64,000 nucleotides of DNA, from contig NZ_CP136624.1 of the NCBI RefSeq assembly GCF_032917945.1, forward strand, positions 4,216,001-4,280,000, in the 5' to 3' direction. Shown piece by piece: positions 44,445 to 53,044 of the stretch (within the stretch, counting starts at the first letter, position 1; the number at the start of each line of letters is the position of its first letter). The stretch comes from Bradyrhizobium sp. sBnM-33 (GTDB taxonomy: Bacteria > Pseudomonadota > Alphaproteobacteria > Rhizobiales > Xanthobacteraceae). The notes beneath the pieces are model-generated. The model did not search any database and was not told the origin of the DNA. It worked only from the letters and a program-made list of their open reading frames with translations. The translations under genes and the position numbers were made by a program.

Positions 44445-44567
44445 CCGTCATTGCGAGGAGCGCAAGCGACGAAGCAACCCATCTATCCCCGCGTGGAGGC
44501 ATGGATTGCTTCGCGGAGCCTGTCATCGGGCGCGCATTCGCGCGACCCGTTGGCTAGCAATGACGGG
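44445..44567. repeat. Palindromic dispersed repeat
   Basis: Opens ccgtcattgcgaggagcgca and closes with gctagcaatgacggg, its mirror; inner gcgacgaagcaaccca and tggattgcttcgc also mirror. It forms a long imperfect stem between convergent transcripts. Confidence 0.8.
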
Positions 44568-44573
44568 TGTGGC

Positions 44574-44972
44574 CTAAGCGGCGATCACACCGCCACTCTT
44601 GCGCAGCCCAATATACTGCAACTCGGCAAACACGCCGGTTGCAATCGCCTGCGCCACGATGAAGACCTGACCGAGCAGGTTCGGCGACACCGCGCCGGAG
44701 AACAGCAGCGCGATGCTGCCCAGCGTCCAGGCCGCATTACCGATGATCACGAACAACACTAGCGCCTTCATCAACGTCGACCTAGTCGCCAACCAGCCGA
44801 CCAGCGCCGTATAGGCGATCAGGAACAGGCCAGTTTCGCGCAGCAAGACTTCGGGCAGGTTGAGGAACGGCGCGAGCGCGCCGGCGCCGGCCGTCAGCGC
44901 CACCGCAGCGACGCCGCTGAAGATGGCGTCGGCGAGCAGGGCGCGGCTCAGGAAGGTGGACGGATGGATCAT
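44574..44972 (-). CDS. Hypothetical integral membrane protein
   Basis: 132 residues, four hydrophobic helices (ADAIFSGVAAVALTAGAGAL; LFLIAYTALVGWL; ALVLFVIIGNAAWTLGSIALLF; LGQVFIVAQAIATGVFAELQY). A GGAG site is in place. No family recognised. It lies 40 bp downstream of a small minus-strand gene and faces the MmyB-type regulator, which probably controls both. Confidence 0.6.
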   Translation of the reverse strand: MIHPSTFLSRALLADAIFSGVAAVALTAGAGALAPFLNLPEVLLRETGLFLIAYTALVGWLATRSTLMKALVLFVIIGNAAWTLGSIALLFSGAVSPNLLGQVFIVAQAIATGVFAELQYIGLRKSGGVIAA

Positions 44973-45012
44973 GACGTTCTCCTTTGCTTGGGGTGGATTC
45001 TTAAGGGCAGGG

Positions 45013-45234
45013 TCAGTGTTGCAGCAGTGACCGGAGCTGACGCATCAGCCGCACCGGGCAGATCGCCTTGCCGACCTTGTTCTCGATCGTCCGCACCTGC
45101 ATGAACACGAAGACACCGGTGTCGTGCACCAGGGGCTCGGGCATGTTCAGGGAGCGTGCCACGAGCCAGGTGACCAGATTGCGCACCCAGGGGATCATGG
45201 CGGTGACAAAGCGGAACAGCGACAGCATCAGCAT
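45013..45234 (-). CDS. Small hypothetical protein
   Basis: 73 residues with a GGAG ribosome site. MLMLSLFRFVTAMIPWVRNLVTWLVARSLNMPEPLVHDTGVFVFMQVRTIENKVGKAICPVRLMRQ. The N-terminal half is hydrophobic but interrupted by charge, so membrane location is uncertain. First gene of a short operon with the 132-residue membrane protein, divergent from the MmyB-type regulator. Confidence 0.55.
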   Translation of the reverse strand: MLMLSLFRFVTAMIPWVRNLVTWLVARSLNMPEPLVHDTGVFVFMQVRTIENKVGKAICPVRLMRQLRSLLQH

Positions 45235-45334
45235 GGGTCATCTCCTGTGCTCCCAAGATGAGCCAGTTCGTGACCCGTTTCGATTACCTTGAACGTAATG
45301 GAATGGGCGAAATTCGCATGGTAGGTTTTCCAAC

Positions 45335-46156
45335 ATGAACGCACATGCTGCCACGGCGCGAGCCGAACGAACCCACCCCCTCCATATTGGCGATCACTTG
45401 CGCGAATGGCGCCAGCGCCGCCATCTGAGCCAGCTCGATTTGGCCAGCGATGCTGAAATATCCGCGCGTCACCTCAGTTTTGTCGAAACCGGCCGCGCCG
45501 CGCCATCGCGGGAAATGGTGCTCAAGCTTGCCGAGCGATTGGAGGTCCCCTTGCGTGAACGCAACGTGCTCCTGGTCGCGGCGGGTTTTGCTCCGGCCTT
45601 TCCGCAACGCTCGCTGGACGATCCGGCGCTCAAATCCGCCCGGCAGGCGATCGACCTGGTGCTGAAGGCCCACGAGCCCAATCCAGCGCTGGCCTATGAC
45701 CGGCGCTGGAATCTGGTGACGGCCAACCGCATGGTGGCGCCGCTGCTCGAAGGTGTGCCGCCGCATCTGCTGGGGCAGCCCTTAAATATTATGCGGCTCG
45801 CCTTTCATCCCGAGGGGCTCGCGCCGCGCACGGTCAACCTCGCCGAATGGAGCGCGCATTTGCTGGAGCGGCTGCATCGCCAGTGCGAGGCAACGGCCGA
45901 TCCCGAACTGCTGAAGCTATATCAGGAGCTGAAAGCCTATCGGATGCCGGCGCGCTCGGGGCCGATCTCGGCCGACAATGTCGCTATTCCCTTCAAGCTG
46001 CGCCACAATGGCGATGTGCTGAGCTTCATCTCGACCACCATGGTGTTCGGCACGCCGGTCGACATCACACTGCAGGAGTTAGCGCTAGAAACGTTTTTCC
46101 CCGCCGACGATCTGACTGCCGAGCGGATGCGGAAAATGGCGGCGAAGCTGCCGTAG
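45335..46156 (+). CDS. MmyB-type XRE-family transcriptional regulator
   Basis: 273 residues. N-terminal helix-turn-helix of the Xre type (LREWRQRRHLSQLDLASDAEISARHLSFVETGRAAPSREMVLKLAERL) and a C-terminal MmyB-like ligand domain (PALAYDRRWNLVTANRMVAPLLEGVPPHLL...MRLAFHPEGLAPRTVNLAEW...FISTTMVFGTPVDITLQELALETFFPAD), a PAS-like domain that can bind fatty acids. Divergent from a two-gene membrane operon, which is its likely target. Confidence 0.88.
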   Translation: MNAHAATARAERTHPLHIGDHLREWRQRRHLSQLDLASDAEISARHLSFVETGRAAPSREMVLKLAERLEVPLRERNVLLVAAGFAPAFPQRSLDDPALKSARQAIDLVLKAHEPNPALAYDRRWNLVTANRMVAPLLEGVPPHLLGQPLNIMRLAFHPEGLAPRTVNLAEWSAHLLERLHRQCEATADPELLKLYQELKAYRMPARSGPISADNVAIPFKLRHNGDVLSFISTTMVFGTPVDITLQELALETFFPADDLTAERMRKMAAKLP

Positions 46157-46232
46157 GTGGGTGGAGCGAAGCGATACCCATCATTTTGAGACCGGCACGG
46201 TTGCTGGGTTTCGCTTCGCTCTACCATCCTAC
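46155..46232. repeat. Palindromic dispersed repeat
   Basis: gtgggtggagcgaagcgata and ggtttcgcttcgctctacc are mirror arms about 40 bp apart. It starts at the stop codon of the MmyB-type regulator. Confidence 0.7.
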
Positions 46233-46414
46233 ATTGTGCGGTCGGCTGGGGGAGTCGCCGATTTGCGCCGTCGTCAGCGCCGTGGTCGCGCTGCTCTGCA
46301 GCATATCGGGCGATAACCGCAGAGGTGAAGTGATACGAGACATGCGGCGATTGCCCTTGTCTCCTCGTCGGATCGGACTACCTTCCGGGCTTCATTTAGC
46401 GAAGGACGACCCCG

Positions 46415-47080
46415 ATGAGCACCCTCAAACCTCTCAAGATCGACATCGTCTCCGACGTGGTCTGCCCCTGGTGCTACATCGGCAAACGCCGGATCGAGAA
46501 TGCGCTGGCGCTGGTGCCGGACGTTCCCGTCGAAGTGCGCTGGCGGCCGTTCTTCCTCAATTCCTGGGTGCCGCGCGAGGGCATCAGCCGCGACGAATAT
46601 CTCACCGCAAAATTCGGCTCGGTCGAGGCCTACAAGGGCATTGCCGGCCGCGTCGTCGCTGCCGCGGGCGAGGAGGGACTGACCTACCGGCCCGAACTCG
46701 TAAAGCGCCAGCCCAACACCATCGATTGCCATCGCCTGATCCATTGGGCGGAAGCGCTGGGCAAGGCAGCCGAAATGAAGCAGCGCCTGATGGAATTGTA
46801 TTTTCGCGATGGCGGCGATCTGACGGACGTGAACGTACTGGTACAGGCCGCGGCCGATGTCGGCCTCGATTCCGACGACGTCCGCAAACGGCTTGCAACC
46901 GATGAGGACGTCGCACTGATCTCCGGCCAGGCTCAGGAAGCATCCGACAAAGGCATCTCGGGCGTCCCCACTTTCGTGTTCGCGCAGAAATATGCCGTCT
47001 CCGGCGCCCAGCCGGCCGAGCAACTCGCCCGCGCGATCCGGCAGGTTTCCGGCGAAATCAACGCGCAGGCGGCGGAGTAG
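46415..47080 (+). CDS. DsbA-family oxidoreductase (FrnE-like)
   Basis: 221 residues. Thioredoxin-fold active site Cys17-Pro-Trp-Cys20 (DVVCPWCYIGKRR) and cis-Pro loop GVPTFVFAQ, with an inserted helical domain. There is no signal peptide, so it should act in the cytoplasm, unlike DsbA proper. FrnE-like proteins of this type are linked to oxidative stress; the substrate is unknown. Confidence 0.9.
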   Translation: MSTLKPLKIDIVSDVVCPWCYIGKRRIENALALVPDVPVEVRWRPFFLNSWVPREGISRDEYLTAKFGSVEAYKGIAGRVVAAAGEEGLTYRPELVKRQPNTIDCHRLIHWAEALGKAAEMKQRLMELYFRDGGDLTDVNVLVQAAADVGLDSDDVRKRLATDEDVALISGQAQEASDKGISGVPTFVFAQKYAVSGAQPAEQLARAIRQVSGEINAQAAE

Positions 47081-47091
47081 CCGAGGAGTTT

Positions 47092-47140
47092 TCTCCCTCA
47101 CCCCGCTCTTGCGGGGAGAGGGTCGGGGCCTCTCTCCGCA
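47092..47140. repeat. Short hairpin repeat after DsbA-like gene
   Basis: ctccctcaccccgctcttgc then ggggagagggtcggggcc: a CCCCGC-tctt-GCGGGG stem extended by partly complementary CTC/GAG bases. Common short intergenic repeat type in rhizobia; it might also act as a weak transcription stop. Confidence 0.6.
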
Positions 47141-47209
47141 CAGCGCAGTGTAGCGTTTGGCAGGAGTGCTGCCCCAAACAACAAACAGCAAAAAACTTGG
47201 GGAGGCATC

Positions 47210-47848
47210 ATGATCTACGAACTGCGCACCTACACCGTAAAGCCCGGCACGCTTGGCGACATAATCAAGGCCGCGAGCACCGTGTCGCGCGAAATCCGCA
47301 AGGACGATTACGGCAAGCTCGAAGGCTACTGGTCGACCGAGATCGGTCCGCTCAACCAGGTCCTGCACATGTGGAGCTACAACAGTTTCGACGAGCGCGC
47401 CCGGTTGCGCGCCGAGCTTGCGAAAAACCCGCGCTGGACCGGCGAGTACGTACCGCTGATCCGCCCCTTGCTGGTTCGTCAGGACGTTCGCCTGATGAAC
47501 GCGGTGAGGCCTCCGGTGGCCCCGGCATCGACCGGCAATGTCTATGAACTGCGCAATTACCGCGCCAAAGCGGCTGGCGGCCTGAAGCAATGGCTCGATG
47601 CGTTCACCGCTGTGCTGCCGGAGCGCGAAAAATACTCAAAGATCGTCGGCCTCTGGACGACCGAAGCGGGCCAGCCGAACGAAGCCTGCCACATCTGGGC
47701 TTATCCCAGCCTGAACGCGCGCGCCGAAGCGCGCGGGAACGCGATGAAGGATCCGGCGTGGCAGGAATTTCTCGGGAAGGGTCCAGGATTCCTCGAGGAG
47801 ATGCATTCGACCATCATGTTGCCGGCGCCGCACTCGCCGTTGCAGTGA
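47210..47848 (+). CDS. NIPSNAP family protein (two domains)
   Basis: 212 residues. Two NIPSNAP domains in tandem: MIYELRTYTVKPGTLGDIIKAASTV...GYWSTEIGPLNQVLHMWSYNSFDERARLRAEL and VYELRNYRAKAAGGLKQWLDAF...GLWTTEAGQPNEACHIWAYPSLNARAEAR. These are dimeric alpha-beta barrel folds. Bacterial members have no firmly known role. No signal peptide; cytosolic. Confidence 0.9.
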   Translation: MIYELRTYTVKPGTLGDIIKAASTVSREIRKDDYGKLEGYWSTEIGPLNQVLHMWSYNSFDERARLRAELAKNPRWTGEYVPLIRPLLVRQDVRLMNAVRPPVAPASTGNVYELRNYRAKAAGGLKQWLDAFTAVLPEREKYSKIVGLWTTEAGQPNEACHIWAYPSLNARAEARGNAMKDPAWQEFLGKGPGFLEEMHSTIMLPAPHSPLQ

Positions 47849-47858
47849 GGCGATGAAG

Positions 47859-47931
47859 TAGCCCGGATGGAGCGAAGCGCAATCCGGCACCCGGGATTCC
47901 CGGGTTACGCTTCCGCTTCACCCGGGCTACG
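47859..47931. repeat. Palindromic dispersed repeat
   Basis: gtagcccggatggagcgaag ... cttcacccgggctacg are near-mirror arms, with an inner cccgggattcccggg palindrome. It lies between convergent genes. Confidence 0.75.
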
Positions 47932-47938
47932 GGCGCGG

Positions 47939-48883
47939 CTACGCCCCCTTCAAATAATAATTCGCGCGTTTCCCGAGCGCGATCCGCCGCAGCACACGTC
48001 GCATCGCCATCGAGGCGCGCAGCGGTCTGATTGCGGTCGTCACGGTGCGATAGAACGCAAGCTTCAGCGCGTCGAGCACTGGCTGTTTGCCCGGCGGCTG
48101 CTGCGGCAGACCGATGCTGCGCAGCATCGAATTGAAGAAGTGCAGATCGTTCAGTCGCCGCACTTCGCGCGTCTTCCAGGTGATCGCCATCGAGATCGAG
48201 AACGAACCTGCGGTGCGCACCCAGTGCGGCCATTGATACGGCACATAGCAGCCGTCGCCTGCGAACAGGTGGAATTCCTTGCCCCGTGGCGCAATGCTCT
48301 CGTCATATTTCAGATTGCGATGCTTGGTCATCGAGCGCTCGATCTCGTCGTCGGAGACGATCGAACGGTCGGTGTTGTTGAAGATCGTGAAGAATTTTTC
48401 GCCGTGGATGTGTACGAAGAAATTGTCTTCGCTGTCGAGATGAAATGGCGTGGTCGAATTCGGCGAGGACACGAACAGGAACCCCTCGACCTGCTCGAAA
48501 CTAGCATCAGCCAAGCTGTTGAAGCCACGGGCACGGGCGACCGACAGCAGCGTATCCTCCAGCAGCGCCCGATATTCCGGCGAATTCTCGACGCGCTTGA
48601 GCACCATCCAGGCGCCGGCCGTCTCAATGCTTTTCACGACTTCGACGGGGTCGAGGTTGACGGTCGGAATCGCGTCCGGATTCTGGCTGATCGCGACCTT
48701 GCCGGAATTATATTCGATCAGGTCGCGCGGCAGCTCGGAAGCCAATTGCGCGATGCGTGGCAGCGTCAGCAGCGGATGGCCAGCGAGCTTGTGGCGGATC
48801 GCGAACGGTTTTAGCGGAAAGTCGCGGCGGAGCGCGTCATGGTCGGCCGTAATGACGGGTGCGATGGCGGTGAGCGTATTCAT
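47939..48883 (-). CDS. JmjC/cupin-like 2-oxoglutarate oxygenase family protein
   Basis: 314 residues. A facial triad HxD...H is present: His148-Leu-Asp150 (TPFHLDSED) and His220 (WPHWVRT). The core barrel is NFFVHIHGEKFFTIFN...HLFAGDGCYVPYQWPHWVRTAGSFSISMAI. The C-terminus (about 255-314) is basic (MRRVLRRIALGKRANYYLKG). It starts directly after the stop of the acyltransferase-like gene, so they share a transcript. The target protein or molecule is unknown. Confidence 0.8.
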   Translation of the reverse strand: MNTLTAIAPVITADHDALRRDFPLKPFAIRHKLAGHPLLTLPRIAQLASELPRDLIEYNSGKVAISQNPDAIPTVNLDPVEVVKSIETAGAWMVLKRVENSPEYRALLEDTLLSVARARGFNSLADASFEQVEGFLFVSSPNSTTPFHLDSEDNFFVHIHGEKFFTIFNNTDRSIVSDDEIERSMTKHRNLKYDESIAPRGKEFHLFAGDGCYVPYQWPHWVRTAGSFSISMAITWKTREVRRLNDLHFFNSMLRSIGLPQQPPGKQPVLDALKLAFYRTVTTAIRPLRASMAMRRVLRRIALGKRANYYLKGA

Positions 48884-50080
48884 TTAGGATTTCTCCTGCC
48901 GTGCTCTGATAAAATGAACGATGTGGCGTGCCGGTTCACGGATCGTGCCGCGCAAGCGGAGCGCAACGCGAATCAACGCCACGACCGGATCGTTCCGCCG
49001 CAGCGGAATCAACACGTCGCCGATCGCAAGGCGTCCGCGCCAGATCGGGTTGATCATGGGATGGTCGGGATTTGCGGTGGAATCCACCATGGCAATGGCT
49101 GGATCGGCGCAAAGATGCTGCGTCAGCTCCAGCGTCAGTTGCACGCCCGGCGAAAACTTCGCAAAGCGCTCATCGACGCCGAGCTTGAAATAGAAGGCGC
49201 GATCCTGATGGCGCAGCACGATCGCTGTCGCCACCGGCGCCTCGCCGGCACGCAAGGTCACGATCTCGCACTGGCCGGTTCCAGCCAGCTCCGAAGAGGC
49301 GCGGCGGATGAACGCCGCATCGCCTTCGTCCTGGCCGAGCGCGGTGCCACGCTGGCCCTTCCAGCCGCTGGCCTCCAGCTCCAGGAATGTTTCGACGGCG
49401 GCAGCGATCTCAGCGGGCGTCCGCGCCACGTCGAAGTGGACGGCGCCGTGTTCGGCGAGGCGATTGCGCTGGCGGCGCAGCTCTTTCAGTTTCTTTGCGC
49501 CGAGCGCGTCGCGCAGTACTGTATCGGCGTCACCAGTGGCATCGAGGCAGGCGCGGATATGCGACTGCAGCACCAGCGGCTGCATGCCGCCGCGATGCAG
49601 CACCTCGGTAAAGGCCTTCATGGCTGCGCCATCGAGCGAGGTGGCGCGGAAAATCAGCGCATGCGCGCCGGCCCGCCGGGCCCGGCGCAGGATGCTTGTG
49701 ACGGCTTCTTCCGCCATGTCGCGATCGAGCAGCGGCGTGCAAAGCGTGCCGTAGGGATCGGCGCTCACCAGAGCGGGGAGCGGGATCTTATAGGCGCGCC
49801 ACATCGAGATCACGGGCACGAGGCCGATCAACGTGGATGCATCGCGCCACGCGCCGAGCGCGGCGGCGTTCATGCGCCCCCGCGCCGAAGCATTCACCGC
49901 CAATTCCCATTCGGGCAAGTAATAGCCGTTCGGCTCGGCGGCACCTTCGGTGAGCGCGCGCCACTGGGTCGCGGAGACGCCGGTAAGCGGCGTCAGTGCC
50001 TCGCCAATGTCTGGCGCGCGAGCGTTAATTTCATTGCTCGATGCTCGGCGCACCGTCGATGTATCGGTAATATCGGCCAC
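48884..50080 (-). CDS. GNAT/BioF2-like acyltransferase
   Basis: 398 residues. The C-terminal GNAT-like fold (GQCEIVTLRAGEAPVATAIVLRHQDRAFYFKLGVDERFAKFSPGVQLTLEL) matches the Acetyltransf_6/CelD group that transfers acyl or amino-acyl groups in envelope or polysaccharide biosynthesis. The N-terminal part (LPEWELAVNASARGRMNAAALGAWRD) is also typical of this two-domain family. Its stop is adjacent to the start of the JmjC-like gene; a conserved pair of unknown joint function. Confidence 0.8.
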   Translation of the reverse strand: MADITDTSTVRRASSNEINARAPDIGEALTPLTGVSATQWRALTEGAAEPNGYYLPEWELAVNASARGRMNAAALGAWRDASTLIGLVPVISMWRAYKIPLPALVSADPYGTLCTPLLDRDMAEEAVTSILRRARRAGAHALIFRATSLDGAAMKAFTEVLHRGGMQPLVLQSHIRACLDATGDADTVLRDALGAKKLKELRRQRNRLAEHGAVHFDVARTPAEIAAAVETFLELEASGWKGQRGTALGQDEGDAAFIRRASSELAGTGQCEIVTLRAGEAPVATAIVLRHQDRAFYFKLGVDERFAKFSPGVQLTLELTQHLCADPAIAMVDSTANPDHPMINPIWRGRLAIGDVLIPLRRNDPVVALIRVALRLRGTIREPARHIVHFIRARQEKS

Positions 50081-50254
50081 TTCCCCGAATCCCCGTTCGC
50101 GATTTTTGTACGGGCGACACCTTGAGAGCGTCGTTGGTTCATCGCGTTCACGGGGCGACGCTAGTGCAAAGAGGTGGAAAATAGCGTTGTTACGACGCTC
50201 GGATTTGAGGTGTCGCGTTAACCGATCGTTCAGCCTGATCAGGCGGCCCGGCCG

Positions 50255-52981
50255 TCACGCCACCTCGGCGGTCGCGGGAGCGGTCAGGAATCTGGCTTCG
50301 AAATCCCGAGCGGGCATCGGCTTGCCGAAGCAATAACCCTGTCCCTCTTCGCAGCCCATCCTGACCAGGAGGTCGGCCGTTGCGCGATCCTCGATGCCTT
50401 CGGCGATAACGGACAGGCCCAGTTGCTTGCTAAGTCCGATCGTCGAACTGACGATCGCCGCGTCATCTGGATTGGTCAGCAAACCCAACACGAAAGAGCG
50501 GTCGATCTTCAGCCCGTCGAGCGGGAATTTCTTCAGATAGCTCAAGCTGGCAAAACCCGTCCCGAAATCGTCGAAGGACAGGCGAATGCCAAGCTCCTGA
50601 ATCTCGAGGAACGTATTCAGCGCGGCCTGCTCATCGTGGAGCAGGATGTCTTCGGTGACCTCGAGCTCGAGGCTGGTTGGACTAAAGCCGGTGCTGGCGA
50701 GCACCTGCGCGACCGAGACCGCGAGGTCACCGGACTCCAACTGGGACGGCGAAAGGTTGACACCGATACGGAGCTTGTGTCCCGCGCGTTCCCAAGCGGC
50801 TCCATGGGTGCAGGCGGCTTGGAGAACCCATTCGGCGATCCGCTCGGAAATCGGAGAGGTGTTGACGACCGGCATGAATTCGCCCGGCGAAACCAGGCCC
50901 CGCTCGGGATGACGCCAGCGGATCAAGGCTTCGGCGCCGATCAATTGGCCATCGGCCAGATGAAATTGCGGTTGGTAGAACAATTCGAACTCATTGCGTT
51001 CCGCGGCCAGCGCCAGCTCCGCTTCCAGCGTCAGGCGCTTCTCAAGTTCGCGGCGGATCGAGTCTTCGAACAGCACGTAGCCGCCGCGGTTGATCGCCTT
51101 GGCGCGGCTCAGCGCCAGATGGGCGTTGCTGAGGAGTTCGTCCGCCGTTCGTCCATCGCCTGGGCAAACGGCGGCTCCAATGCTGACCTTGACGCGGAGG
51201 TGGCGGTTTCCGGCCAAAAGCGGCGCGTCGAAGCCGTCGCCGATCTGTTCGGCGAAGCGGCTGAGGTTTTCTCCGATGTCGCTGGTCGGAACGGCAATGG
51301 CGAATTCGTCTCCGCTCAAACGAGCGACCAGACCCGCCGGCGGAATAGCCGCCATTAGTCGCTGCGAAATGGCGCGGAGCACGAGATCGCCACAGGTGTT
51401 GCCCAGCATGTCGTTGATCTGCTGGAAGCCGTCGATGCCGATCACCAGCAGCGCCACCTTGCGGCCGTCCGTCTCGGCCGCGGAAATCTTGGTCTCGAGC
51501 TGGGCGTGAAGCGTGTTGCGGTTGATGAGTCCCGTCAGCGTGTCGTGTTCCGCCAGATATCTCACTCTCTCGGCTTCGCGCTTGCGTACCGAGATATCGC
51601 GCAGGATCGCGCCGAATTGAAACCCGTCGGTGCCTTGCCAGCCGGAGAAGGAGGCCTCGACCGGAAACACCTCGCCATTGCGGCGACGTCCGTCGAACTC
51701 GACCACCGATCCGGCAGCGAGATGAGCAGCGTTCTTGATGGAAAAGCCGGATGTGGCGAGGGCTTCGTCACGTGCGCAAATCTCGTCGAACGGCCGGCCG
51801 ATGATCTCTTCGGGCAGATAGCCGAAGATCGCGGTCGCGCCCGGATTCCACACCGTGATCAGGTAGTTGGAGTCGGTACAGATCAGGCCGTCGCCGAGCG
51901 ACATCGCCACGCGCTGAAAGCGGCTCTCGGCGACCCTGCCGAGCAGGTCCCGGATGTCGATTTCATCGAGGGCGATGGCCGCGACGTAAACGATGATGGC
52001 GATATGAAACAGCGACGTATCCAGAATGAGCGGAAACGCCGCCTGCAGGGCAAACGCCCCGGCCTCGAGGGTGCCAGCCGTGGCGCCGAGCAGCGCCACC
52101 CTCTTGCCGGCGGAGAGGCGGCGCCATGAGAACAGCATCAGCAAGGCGAGCAACGCCAGGCCGGCCGCCGTGACGACGCCCGAGGTCCATTGCAGCGCGC
52201 GGTTCTGCAGCAGCGACTCCGCAGCCAGCGTCTGCAGTACCGGGCCGGACAGGATTACACCGTTCGGCACGCTGAAGCGGTCACCGAGTTCGAGCGCCGT
52301 GCCGCCGATGACGACCTTCTTGCCCCTGAGTTTTTGCAGTGTCGCCGGGTCGCCGCTCAGAACGTCGGCAAAGGACACTTTGGGGATTCCGGCCGTTCGG
52401 ATGCTGAAGTCGATCAGGAAGGGCGTGCGCTTTTCGGCATATTGGCCGGCGAGCACGGCAGCCATCGAGGGTACGAATTTGCCGTCCAGCTTCTCACCGA
52501 ACGGATATCTCCGGACGAGGCCATCGGGCCCGACCTCGACATTGACGATCGCCGACCACGAATGTTCGGCGAATTGCTGCAACGGGCGATTGACGTGAAG
52601 CGTCGTCCTGTCGGTGCGGGGCTGCTGGAAGGAGGGCAGTACGACCGATCCGCCGGCGCCCTCGAGGGCCTCGGCGAAGTTTCGGTCCGACGACGCATCC
52701 GAAGGTGTGGAGAAGTCGACGTCGAGCGCGATGTCCTGGACGTCTGCCTTCTGAAGCTGCCGGATCAGTTCGGCGTGGAGCAGGCGCGGCCACGGCCAGA
52801 CGCCGATCCTCTCGATCGACGATGCGTCGATCGCGATCACCACGATGTCACCGCTGACTTGTCGTGACTGCCAGGCGAACCGCAGGTCGGCCAGCACGTT
52901 GCGAAGCGAGCTGTGCCAGCCGCCCGTTAGGACAATTGCCAACGCAATCATCACGAAAATATGTGGCCGATATCGTCTCAC
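50255..52981 (-). CDS. CHASE2-PAS-GGDEF-EAL signalling protein
   Basis: 908 residues from a GTG at 52981. An extracytoplasmic CHASE2 domain (about 25-290; NVLADLRFAWQSRQVSGDIVVIAIDASSI) and three helices (GVVTAAGLALLALLMLFSW; LILDTSLFHIAIIVYVAAIAL) precede a PAS domain (about 355-465). The GGDEF has a degenerate SGDEF (ARLSGDEFA) and is probably weak or allosteric. The EAL domain (about 640-890) has EALIRW, NLSPSQLE and DDFGTGFASLSYL, so c-di-GMP hydrolysis is expected. It lies 63 bp downstream of the FecR-domain gene, in an operon. Confidence 0.9.
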   Translation of the reverse strand: MRRYRPHIFVMIALAIVLTGGWHSSLRNVLADLRFAWQSRQVSGDIVVIAIDASSIERIGVWPWPRLLHAELIRQLQKADVQDIALDVDFSTPSDASSDRNFAEALEGAGGSVVLPSFQQPRTDRTTLHVNRPLQQFAEHSWSAIVNVEVGPDGLVRRYPFGEKLDGKFVPSMAAVLAGQYAEKRTPFLIDFSIRTAGIPKVSFADVLSGDPATLQKLRGKKVVIGGTALELGDRFSVPNGVILSGPVLQTLAAESLLQNRALQWTSGVVTAAGLALLALLMLFSWRRLSAGKRVALLGATAGTLEAGAFALQAAFPLILDTSLFHIAIIVYVAAIALDEIDIRDLLGRVAESRFQRVAMSLGDGLICTDSNYLITVWNPGATAIFGYLPEEIIGRPFDEICARDEALATSGFSIKNAAHLAAGSVVEFDGRRRNGEVFPVEASFSGWQGTDGFQFGAILRDISVRKREAERVRYLAEHDTLTGLINRNTLHAQLETKISAAETDGRKVALLVIGIDGFQQINDMLGNTCGDLVLRAISQRLMAAIPPAGLVARLSGDEFAIAVPTSDIGENLSRFAEQIGDGFDAPLLAGNRHLRVKVSIGAAVCPGDGRTADELLSNAHLALSRAKAINRGGYVLFEDSIRRELEKRLTLEAELALAAERNEFELFYQPQFHLADGQLIGAEALIRWRHPERGLVSPGEFMPVVNTSPISERIAEWVLQAACTHGAAWERAGHKLRIGVNLSPSQLESGDLAVSVAQVLASTGFSPTSLELEVTEDILLHDEQAALNTFLEIQELGIRLSFDDFGTGFASLSYLKKFPLDGLKIDRSFVLGLLTNPDDAAIVSSTIGLSKQLGLSVIAEGIEDRATADLLVRMGCEEGQGYCFGKPMPARDFEARFLTAPATAEVA

Positions 52982-53044
52982 TTGGTCACCATTCTGGTGG
53001 TTCGGGGTTGAGAGGTTGTCCGGCTCCTGAAGTTGATTCTGCGG

